DNA of 64,000 bases, taken from NCBI RefSeq assembly GCF_900111075.1, contig NZ_FOFZ01000003.1, positions 124,001 to 188,000 of the forward strand, written 5' to 3'. The notes under the pieces were generated by a model. The model worked only from the letters and a program-made list of their open reading frames with translations. It searched no databases and had not been told where the DNA came from. This DNA is from Flavobacterium frigoris. Its GTDB lineage: Bacteria > Bacteroidota > Bacteroidia > Flavobacteriales > Flavobacteriaceae. A program made the translations under genes and the position numbers. Position 1 is the stretch's first letter. Every line of letters starts with the position of its first letter. Positions 9,007-16,542 of the stretch are shown here, in pieces.

Positions 9007-9212
9007 ATTTTTTTTATACAGCTTGCAAATCCTGCTGCAAAATGAGGCCTATATCTTATTCTCAGGAGAGAGTCCAACTTTAAGATTATATTTACGGATA
9101 TCCAATTTATCTCTGGGCAATTTAAAATTTAATCGAAACCAACCATTATCCTATTTTTGTAATTTCAGAACTTTTGAGAAGAAAATAAGATCAAAATAAA
9201 AAAATTAACTAA

Positions 9213-9329
9213 ATGAAATTTATTATATCTACATATTTTCTATTTTTTATAACAATCGTTAATCCCCAAGTCAAACTCCGATCTTGGAACATAGAAAACC
9301 TAGACATATCCAATTCTTTTCAGGAATAA
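9213..9329 (+). pseudogene. Truncated leader of a secreted endonuclease/exonuclease/phosphatase-like protein
   Basis: A 38-codon reading frame with a hydrophobic signal-like segment (FIISTYFLFFITIV) followed by VKLRSWNIENLDIS, which resembles the first strand ('xxxWNIENLG') of secreted endonuclease/exonuclease/phosphatase family proteins. It stops after SFQE, and no continuation was recognised downstream. I interpret it as a 5' remnant. The match is short, so the call is tentative. Confidence 0.4.
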
Positions 9330-9639
9330 ATCCTGCACTGGATTCGGGTCTTTCTGCTATTTCAACTTCCCATTTATAAGTGTCTTATACTGAAAAGAAT
9401 GTCTAATTTACTGTAGTGTACCATAAGTAATAAATGTATTTTTTTTCATTATTGATTGTGGTTAATTTGTATTCTAATTTTATGTAATTACTCGTCAGTT
9501 TATGATGCTATTATAAAATTGTTTACATCTTTACAAAGTCAAATTCAGGCTTTGAAATTTATTGTACGCGTAAAGGAACAAAAATATTTACAGTTTTTGT
9601 TATTCGAAACTGACATATAAATACTATTTCAAAAACTAT
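9330..9639. other. Non-coding stretch, possibly with a small transposase-like scrap
   Basis: No intact gene is present. Around 9525-9620 the plus strand reads SLQSQIQALKFIVRVKEQKY and ends in FETDI and a stop. The coiled-coil character loosely recalls the N-terminus of IS66-type TnpC proteins, but this is too short to assign. The rest looks like non-coding decay. Confidence 0.3.
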
Positions 9640-9672
9640 AAAAAAACCCTTCGGTATTTTATTACCGAAGGG
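9640..9672 (-). terminator. Strong intrinsic terminator after the glucan operon
   Basis: A perfect 10-bp stem (CCCTTCGGTA / TACCGAAGGG) with a short T/A loop is followed on the minus strand by seven T residues. It lies 28 bp after the GH3 stop codon and ends the minus-strand operon. Confidence 0.92.
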
Positions 9673-9699
9673 CGAATCAAAAAATAAACAAACCAAAAT

Positions 9700-12000
9700 T
9701 TATTTCATCAATTCAAAACCAACATTATTAACTGCGTTTGAATCTGTTCCTACGAAAATTTGGAAAGCACCAGGCTCTGCAACAAATTCAAGATCAGAGT
9801 TATAAAATTTCAAATCTTCGACAAAGATTTCAAAAGTTACTTTTTTTATTTCTCCTTTTTTAAGCAATATTTTTTGGAACCCCTTCAATTCTCTTATTGG
9901 TCTTGTCACAGAACCTACTAGATCTCTTATGTACAATTGAACAACCTCTTTTCCATCATAATTTCCTGTATTTGAAAGATCAACTGTTACTTTCAAAGTC
10001 TCATTAATTTTCATTTTATCAGATGAGATTTCCAAGTTCGAATAATCGAAAGTCGTATAGCTCAAACCATATCCAAAAGCAAATAATGGTTCGTTTCTCT
10101 CATCGATGAAATTAGATCTGAATTTTTCGAACTTACCTTCTTTATTCATTAATGGTCTTCCAGTATTTTTCTGGTTATAATAAATAGGTACTTGTCCTAC
10201 ACTTCTAGGGAAAGTAGCCGTTAATTTTCCAGAAGGGTTTTCATTGCCAAATAATACATCGGCAATGGCAAATCCTGCTTCACTTCCTGCAAACCAAGTA
10301 TTCAAAATAGCAGGAACCGTTTCGTTTTCCTGAACCAAAACTAAAGGTCGACCTGTGAATAAAACTAAAACTACTGGCTTCCCCGTTTTTAATAATTCTT
10401 TTAGTAAATCTTTTTGGGCTTGCGGTATTTCTAGATTTGTTCTGCTACTGCTCTCTCCACTCATTTCTGCAGATTCTCCAAGCGCTGCGACAATGATATC
10501 TGATTGATTAGCGATTTTCAAGGCTTCGGCCAATAATTCTTGTGAAGTTCTATCATCACGGTGTAGTGTTTTACCGAACATTGTTGCTTTTTCTTCAAAA
10601 GCAGCATCGTAATCAAGGTTGCTTCCTTTGGCGTAAAGCAACTTAGTATCTTTTCCAGCAACTTCTTTCATGCCTGCAATCAGTGAAATGGATTTATCCA
10701 TATTTGTAGCAACACTCCAAGTTCCTGCCATATTTTCTTTGGCATCAGCCAATGGTCCAATAACAGCAATCGTTCCTGATTTTTTTAATGGTAAAAGTTG
10801 CTTTTCATTTTTAAGCAAAACCAAAGATTGAGCGGCCGTATTTCTTGCTTCTAATCGATTTGCAGCGGTGAATATTTCATTCTTAGCTCTAGTCACATCA
10901 CAATACCTATAAGGATCATGAAATAACCCCAAATCATATTTGGCATTCAAAATAAGACGCACAGCATTGTCTAATTGTGCCATACTCACTTTATTTTCGT
11001 CCAAGGATTTCTTCAAAGTAGTCAAAAAACCTTCACCTACCATATCCATTTCAACTCCTGCGTGCAACGCTAGAGCTGACACAGTTTGCAAATCTCCCAT
11101 ACCGTGATCAATCATTTCATTGATTCCGGTATAATCAGTAACCACAAATCCATCAAAACCCCATTGCTTTCTCAGGACATCAGTCATTAACCATTTGTTT
11201 CCCGTTGCCGGAATTCCATCAACTTCATTAAAAGAAGCCATAACTGAACCTACTCCAGCATCAATGGCAGCTTTATAAGGCGGAAAATACTCATTGTACA
11301 TTCTAATTCTACTCATATCCACGGTATTGTAATCGCGTCCCGCCTCTGGTGCTCCATACAAAGCAAAATGTTTTACACAGGATAATATCGAATTGTTTTT
11401 TGACAAATCATCTTGTTGATAGCCGTGCACCATCGCTTTGGCTATTTCACTACCTAAATAAGTATCTTCACCGGAACCTTCAGAAACTCTTCCCCAGCGC
11501 GGGTCACGAGACACATCCACCATTGGCGAAAAAGTCCAGTTTATTCCGTCAGCACTAGCTTCTTGCGCAGCTATTTGGGCACTACGCTCAATTAACTTCA
11601 TATCCCAAGTAGAAGATAGCCCAAGTGGTATTGGGAAAGTTGTTTCGTATCCATGAATTACATCCATTCCGAAAAGTAATGGAATTTTCAAGCGGCTTTT
11701 TTCAACAGCAATCTTCTGTACTTCCTTAATTTTTTGTACAGACTTGATATTAAAAAGACCACCCACTTTTCCTTCTTCAATATTTTTAGCTATATTAGAA
11801 CTATTGGCAGCCCCTGTTGTAATATCTCCTGAAGTAGGCAGGTTCAACTGTCCTATTTTTTCATCTACAGTCATTCTTGCCATTAAATCAGCAACAAACA
11901 TCTCTCTCGGTTTGATTGTTATCTCTTTTTTTTTTCTCTTTTTTTGGCTGTAGCCAAATAGTGAAAGACATAAGAGCACTATAATTAATTTGTTCTTCAT
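9700..12000 (-). CDS. bglX: GH3 beta-glucosidase (BglX-like), exported
   Basis: A 766-residue periplasmic glycoside hydrolase family 3 enzyme that removes glucose from the non-reducing end of beta-gluco-oligosaccharides. A signal peptide (1-18, ending GYSQ) is followed by the TIM barrel with DVIHGYETTFPIPLG, a sandwich domain, and a C-terminal fibronectin-III-like domain (FEIFVEDLKFYN, GAFQIFVG). The catalytic nucleophile is Asp289 in FVVTDYTGI. Length and architecture match E. coli BglX. It is the last gene of the locus, 6 bp after the esterase gene. In context it would hydrolyse the short oligosaccharides released by the GH144-type glucanase. Confidence 0.93.
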   Translation of the reverse strand: MKNKLIIVLLCLSLFGYSQKKRKKKEITIKPREMFVADLMARMTVDEKIGQLNLPTSGDITTGAANSSNIAKNIEEGKVGGLFNIKSVQKIKEVQKIAVEKSRLKIPLLFGMDVIHGYETTFPIPLGLSSTWDMKLIERSAQIAAQEASADGINWTFSPMVDVSRDPRWGRVSEGSGEDTYLGSEIAKAMVHGYQQDDLSKNNSILSCVKHFALYGAPEAGRDYNTVDMSRIRMYNEYFPPYKAAIDAGVGSVMASFNEVDGIPATGNKWLMTDVLRKQWGFDGFVVTDYTGINEMIDHGMGDLQTVSALALHAGVEMDMVGEGFLTTLKKSLDENKVSMAQLDNAVRLILNAKYDLGLFHDPYRYCDVTRAKNEIFTAANRLEARNTAAQSLVLLKNEKQLLPLKKSGTIAVIGPLADAKENMAGTWSVATNMDKSISLIAGMKEVAGKDTKLLYAKGSNLDYDAAFEEKATMFGKTLHRDDRTSQELLAEALKIANQSDIIVAALGESAEMSGESSSRTNLEIPQAQKDLLKELLKTGKPVVLVLFTGRPLVLVQENETVPAILNTWFAGSEAGFAIADVLFGNENPSGKLTATFPRSVGQVPIYYNQKNTGRPLMNKEGKFEKFRSNFIDERNEPLFAFGYGLSYTTFDYSNLEISSDKMKINETLKVTVDLSNTGNYDGKEVVQLYIRDLVGSVTRPIRELKGFQKILLKKGEIKKVTFEIFVEDLKFYNSDLEFVAEPGAFQIFVGTDSNAVNNVGFELMK

Positions 12001-12006
12001 TTCTTT

Positions 12007-12708
12007 TTATTTTTTAATTTGTTGGAACATCCAATCGTAAATTTCTTTATTGTCATATACTCGCGTCCAGCTATCATGTCCTGCATCGTCGAAAATGGTC
12101 AGTTCAATATTTTTATTACAAGACCTCAATTTTTTATAGATTGCAATGGAGTAATTTACATCTACAACATCGTCAACTAGTCCATGAAAAATCCTAATAG
12201 GAATAGTCTCAATTTTACAGTTTTCAATCATGGGTACACGATCCACAAATCCAGCGATTGGTACTAAGGCCGCAAATATCTCAGGATGAGCAAAAGCTAA
12301 GTTCCATGCGCCCCAGCCTCCCATACTAAGTCCTGTTAAATAAATTCTTCTGGCATCAATCTTATTCTCCTTTTGGATTTTTAATATCAACTGATACAAT
12401 ACTTCAGTGTCCCAATATTCATTATCTGGACATTGTGGAGCCAAAACATAAGCATCTAGTTCGTTTTTCTTTAAATATTTAAACGGACCATGTGTTTTTA
12501 CTTTTTCAATATCAGTCCCTTTTTCACCAGAACCATGAAGAAAGATAATTAATGGTTTTTTATCCATCGTATTTGCCGGAATGTGTAAAACATACTTCAA
12601 TTCATGCTTTGAAACACTTTCAATTTTAATTTTTCCAGTAACTTCACCTTGAGCAAAGGAAATTAAGGTAGTTAATAACGTTATAGCTAGTAAAATGTAT
12701 TTAGTCAT
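12007..12708 (-). CDS. Exported alpha/beta-hydrolase esterase
   Basis: A 233-residue serine hydrolase with a signal peptide (MTKYILLAITLLTTLISFAQ). The alpha/beta fold is clear: oxyanion segment LIIFLHGSGEKG, nucleophile Ser128 in LTGLSMGGWG, acidic residues in GLVDDVVDV, and a C-terminal His in DDAGHDSW. It resembles LpqC/PHB-depolymerase-type predicted esterases that often sit in polysaccharide loci. It lies 3 bp after the glucanase gene and 6 bp before the GH3 gene, so it is co-transcribed. A role in removing ester groups (for example acyl or succinyl substituents) from the glucan is an inference. Confidence 0.85.
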   Translation of the reverse strand: MTKYILLAITLLTTLISFAQGEVTGKIKIESVSKHELKYVLHIPANTMDKKPLIIFLHGSGEKGTDIEKVKTHGPFKYLKKNELDAYVLAPQCPDNEYWDTEVLYQLILKIQKENKIDARRIYLTGLSMGGWGAWNLAFAHPEIFAALVPIAGFVDRVPMIENCKIETIPIRIFHGLVDDVVDVNYSIAIYKKLRSCNKNIELTIFDDAGHDSWTRVYDNKEIYDWMFQQIKK

Positions 12709-12711
12709 CTC

Positions 12712-14106
12712 TTAAAAATTATATTTCGCAGACTGAAAGCCCATTTTCACTAAACCTGGCTTTACCTCTGGTGCATTCATAAATAGTTTCCATAGTAAAC
12801 CGGTTCTATAATTTTCAATCATTGGGACAATCGTACCTTGATCAATAGCTAAATACCTCTGAGTTACCCAATTGTAATGGGGTGAGAAAGCATCATAAGG
12901 TCCTGCTATTCCTACATATTCCGATTTTTTTTCATCATATAAATAATGTAGAAATTTCATAGATTCAACGGGGGTATATGGAAATGATGATAAAGCAGCC
13001 GTTGGCGTAATGACTCCCACGTCATTATTAGGTTGATGTGCTGAGTAACCTGTAGTTCCATCATTATTTCTAGTATAACTAGCCGTTAAACCCCAAACCT
13101 TATCAGAATACCCTTTCCATTGCTTTGGATTAGCAATTGAATATTGATTCATTATTTTAGCATGATTTTGGGTTAATGCCCTATAATCAGCATATTGATC
13201 TTTTAAATTAGAAGGATCTAAACCTATATAGGAATATTGAGACCAAAACATTGGTCCTACCGTTCCATTAGCTCCATTATGGTTTAGTACAACTGGAATA
13301 CCATATTGGGAGGCTCCACTTTTAATTGCTCCACTTCTTGCCCACGCTTTGTGGTAAGCCGCTACTGGTATAGGATGAGTAGGAGATGACACTGCCATCA
13401 CATAGGTAATTAGACATTCATCATATCCTTGAATTTTGAAATTCATTTCCCAACCGTAATTTGGACTCCAATGCCAATATAAAGCATCTTCTCCTTTAGT
13501 ATACCAATCCCATTCAACACCTTTCCAAAGTTCGTCTGCCTTAGCGGCTAATGCTTTTTCAGTGGTATTTCCATCTTTAAAATATTCTCTAACCGTCAAC
13601 AATCCCTGACAAAGAAATGCTGTTTCTACGAGATCTCCACCATTATCTTTTGTACCAAAAGGGATTACTTTACCGTCATTTCCGTTGATCCAATGTGGCC
13701 ACGCACCATGAAAACGCTCTGCTTTCTCTAGGAAATTCATAGCTGTTGTCAAGCGAGAAACGGCTTCTGCTCTGGGAACAAAACCTCTATCAACACCTGC
13801 AATAATGGTCATTAATCCAAAACCAGATCCACCTGTTGTAACAATATTAGCTTCAAAACCAGGATCGTTAGTGTAATAGCGTTCTCTTGCTAACTTTGAG
13901 TTGGTTTCAGCATACTCCCAGAAATACTTTAATGCATCTTTTTGTACCTGGTCTAATGCTTCAATGTCAGTTAATGGAGTGGCTGTTGTACCTGGCGTAG
14001 TAGGTAAGGGTGTACCTCCACTTGGTTCTTTAACATCTGGAGATGAGTTAGAACAGGAGTTAAAAAGGCTTATTAAAACTAAACATATATAAACTTTCAT
14101 TTTCAA
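12712..14106 (-). CDS. GH144-type glucanase lipoprotein ('glucoamylase family')
   Basis: A 464-residue lipoprotein with a lipobox ending at Cys18 (LISLFNSC) and a Pro/Thr-rich linker, followed by an (alpha/alpha)6 domain of the PF10091 'glycoamylase' type. Diagnostic segments are GFGLMTIIAGVDRGF, WPHWINGNDGKV, NDGTTGYSAHQPNNDVGVIT and DQGTIVPMIENYRTGLLWKL near the C-terminus. By established family knowledge, Bacteroidetes members of GH144 (such as the Chitinophaga enzyme) are endo-beta-1,2-glucanases producing sophoro-oligosaccharides. The subfamily assignment is from memory of these motifs. It sits between the LamG lipoprotein and the esterase and supplies the endo-activity of the locus. Confidence 0.82.
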   Translation of the reverse strand: MKMKVYICLVLISLFNSCSNSSPDVKEPSGGTPLPTTPGTTATPLTDIEALDQVQKDALKYFWEYAETNSKLARERYYTNDPGFEANIVTTGGSGFGLMTIIAGVDRGFVPRAEAVSRLTTAMNFLEKAERFHGAWPHWINGNDGKVIPFGTKDNGGDLVETAFLCQGLLTVREYFKDGNTTEKALAAKADELWKGVEWDWYTKGEDALYWHWSPNYGWEMNFKIQGYDECLITYVMAVSSPTHPIPVAAYHKAWARSGAIKSGASQYGIPVVLNHNGANGTVGPMFWSQYSYIGLDPSNLKDQYADYRALTQNHAKIMNQYSIANPKQWKGYSDKVWGLTASYTRNNDGTTGYSAHQPNNDVGVITPTAALSSFPYTPVESMKFLHYLYDEKKSEYVGIAGPYDAFSPHYNWVTQRYLAIDQGTIVPMIENYRTGLLWKLFMNAPEVKPGLVKMGFQSAKYNF

Positions 14107-14162
14107 ATACTTTTATAATTATTATTTAAGAGCTAGTTTTCTTAAACTAGCTCTTACAACTT

Positions 14163-15065
14163 TTATCTATTGTCCTTTTCCAACTTATACAAGGCCACTA
14201 CTTCATTATCAGTAAGTGCAGCATTATAAATTCTAAACTCGTCCATTAATCCGGTATAGTTAAGCATCCATCCATCAGGAGCACTCCATGGAGCACCCAA
14301 ATGTTGTTGAAAGCCTCCAATTATAAATTTTGAAACATTTGAATTTGCCAAGTCGCCATAACCAACACCTCCAGTTTGAGGATCGCTAGCATAGCGCTTC
14401 GCTATTGAAGCTGGTAAATCAAGTTTTTTTCCATCGATGAACATGCTATAAGTCGAATTAGCACCATTATACATCCAAACAACATGTTTCCAAGATCCAA
14501 ACATATTTGGCAAAAGGTTTGACCCGCCATGCTCTATAAATTGGCCTGACCAAGGAATACTAGGTGTTACATCTTTTTGAATATGATTTTTCATCAACAT
14601 AGTATTTGCTGGCCCCGTTCCTTCAACCATTGTAAAAATGTTACCCCAAAAATCAGTCGTCTTTGGTAACATAAATAACGACTGTGCGCCACCAGTATGT
14701 GGAGTTGTGTTAATCCACATAGAAACGGTAATGTTTTTTAGACTTACCAAAGAACTTGCTACAGTACTGTAAGCAATAAACGAACTAGAAGATCCTTGAT
14801 AAGCTTGTCCTTTAATTCCTGGTGCATAGCTCACGGCTGTTCCTGTTCCACCAGTTATTCCGTTTTTCGAATCTGTGATATTATTTTCAAAACTTACCTT
14901 AGTAATTAAATTTGCAGCTGCGATCTCATCTGAGTTATCATATCCACCAATTGATTCATAAGGAATCGTGCTGTTTACTTTATCTATACTATCCTCATTA
15001 CAGCTTATAAAAAACTGTGAAACAAGAACAGAAGTAAATAGGTATATGTATTTATTTTTTTTCAT
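14163..15065 (-). CDS. LamG/concanavalin-like surface lipoprotein
   Basis: A 300-residue lipoprotein (lipobox SQFFISC) with one LamG-type jelly-roll domain over most of its length: KVSFENNITDSKNG, GQAYQGSSSSFIAYS, NITVSMWINT, then the family's closing signature GLMDEFRIYNAALTDNEVVA. Such domains bind carbohydrate, and the position right after SusD suggests a SusE/F-like surface glycan-binding protein. No catalytic motif is visible. It lies 18 bp from the susD stop and is part of the same operon. Binding of the locus's glucan is inferred from context. Confidence 0.85.
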   Translation of the reverse strand: MKKNKYIYLFTSVLVSQFFISCNEDSIDKVNSTIPYESIGGYDNSDEIAAANLITKVSFENNITDSKNGITGGTGTAVSYAPGIKGQAYQGSSSSFIAYSTVASSLVSLKNITVSMWINTTPHTGGAQSLFMLPKTTDFWGNIFTMVEGTGPANTMLMKNHIQKDVTPSIPWSGQFIEHGGSNLLPNMFGSWKHVVWMYNGANSTYSMFIDGKKLDLPASIAKRYASDPQTGGVGYGDLANSNVSKFIIGGFQQHLGAPWSAPDGWMLNYTGLMDEFRIYNAALTDNEVVALYKLEKDNR

Positions 15066-15083
15066 TTTTACTGTTTTTTAAAA

Positions 15084-16538
15084 TTAATAACCTGGATTTT
15101 GTGTTGACAATCCATTTGCCTGATTAATAAAAGCCTGTGGCAAAGGAAATAATTCATGTTTTCCAGCGACAAATGTTTTTCCGTGAATTGCAAAAGCTGC
15201 AACAGCTTGCCCAGTTCTTACCAAGTCAAAAAAGCGATCGTGCTCAAAGGCCATTTCTACTCTTCTCTCTTTCCAGATAGCAATACGTACATCTGCTTTA
15301 GTAACTGCAATGGTGTTTCCTAATGCAGCTCTATTTCTAATTTGATTTAACAAAAGAATAGCCGCTGGAGTTTGATCTAATTCATTTAATGCTTCAGCCT
15401 TCATTAGTAAAACTTCGGCGTATCTCAAGTATTTGATATTAGCATCAGTTTCCCACGCATCCGTAAATGCAGAAGAATATGCTTTATAATTGTAACGAGA
15501 GTTTTCAACGGTTATTGGCACTACTCTACCATCATATAAAGTTGTTCCCGCAAAAATAATAGTTGCGTCTTTTCTAACATCACCTGGCTCATAAGCATTA
15601 ACTAAACTCTCAGAAGGAGTATTAAAACCCCAACCCCATCCGCCGGCACCACGAGCACCTTGAGTGTTTGAATATCCTGCAATTCCTTTAGCTGGAACTG
15701 CACCAGTGCCATTGATTTCAAAAATTGATTCCGCATCATTCTCTCCAGCTAATCTAAACATTGTGGCATAGTTAGGAACAATTGAATATCCCGTAACTAG
15801 ATCAGCGTTATCTACTACTTTCTGCCATTTTTTCTGGTACAAATTTACTTTTGCTAATAATGCATAGGCAGCGCCTTTTGAAGCTCTTCCTTTTTCTGCT
15901 GGAGCATATTCTGATTTATTAGGCAGTGCAGCAATCGCATCAGCTAAATCTTTTTCGATAAAACTATAAACTTCAGGAGCTGATTTACGTGTCAATTGCA
16001 TGATTCTATCCTCGTCAGAAGAGGGATTTGGTAAATGATCTATAATAGGTACTCCGCCGTAAGTTTTTAATATAGTAAAATACATGAAGGCTCTCAAAAA
16101 CTTCGCTTCGCCTATTAGTCTCGAGCGTAAAGCAGGATTTGCTTGATCTAATTGTGGCACAATACTTAATGCCTGGTTGCATCTGTTTATTCCTTCATAA
16201 TTAGCCTCAAAAACCTCTCTAATAGAAGCGCTTGATGCATTATAGGTTAAGGCATCCAGCAGGTCTTTATCTGAACCTGTATCTCCAGGAGAAGAACCTT
16301 TATCAGCATCATCTGAAGCAATACTAGTTAGTCCAATCCAAGAAAACGAGCTCATATTGAAATCTAAAAACTTGTTATAGATTGCAGTAACAAATGTGGT
16401 TGCACCTTCGTCATTGTTAAATAAAGCAATATCCTTTGTAGAGATAGATTCTGTTTGGTCTACATCTAAATAGTCGTTTGAACATCCAGAAAAAAAGTAG
16501 GCGGATAGTACAAATAGTGATATATATATCTTTTTCAT
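15084..16538 (-). CDS. SusD/RagB surface glycan-binding lipoprotein
   Basis: A 484-residue SusD family protein, the lid of a SusC pore. The lipobox is FFSGC (Cys19), followed by SNDYLDVDQTES, a hallmark N-terminus. TPR-type helices include RLIGEAKFLRAFMYFTILKT and YGGVPIIDHLPNP. The C-terminal RagB motif is RYAEVLLMKAEALNEL, followed by NQIRNRA and WKERRVEMAFEHDRFFDLVR. It starts 4 bp after the SusC stop and is translated with it. Together they import the oligosaccharides released by the locus's surface glucanase. Confidence 0.95.
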   Translation of the reverse strand: MKKIYISLFVLSAYFFSGCSNDYLDVDQTESISTKDIALFNNDEGATTFVTAIYNKFLDFNMSSFSWIGLTSIASDDADKGSSPGDTGSDKDLLDALTYNASSASIREVFEANYEGINRCNQALSIVPQLDQANPALRSRLIGEAKFLRAFMYFTILKTYGGVPIIDHLPNPSSDEDRIMQLTRKSAPEVYSFIEKDLADAIAALPNKSEYAPAEKGRASKGAAYALLAKVNLYQKKWQKVVDNADLVTGYSIVPNYATMFRLAGENDAESIFEINGTGAVPAKGIAGYSNTQGARGAGGWGWGFNTPSESLVNAYEPGDVRKDATIIFAGTTLYDGRVVPITVENSRYNYKAYSSAFTDAWETDANIKYLRYAEVLLMKAEALNELDQTPAAILLLNQIRNRAALGNTIAVTKADVRIAIWKERRVEMAFEHDRFFDLVRTGQAVAAFAIHGKTFVAGKHELFPLPQAFINQANGLSTQNPGY

Positions 16539-16542
16539 CGTA

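Noticed and set aside
8948..9199. An 83-residue frame beginning TILILMILILTIYLMM
   Set aside because: It is the wrong-frame reading of the Asp-rich tail of the decayed conserved protein (DDFDI repeats), continued into non-coding DNA.
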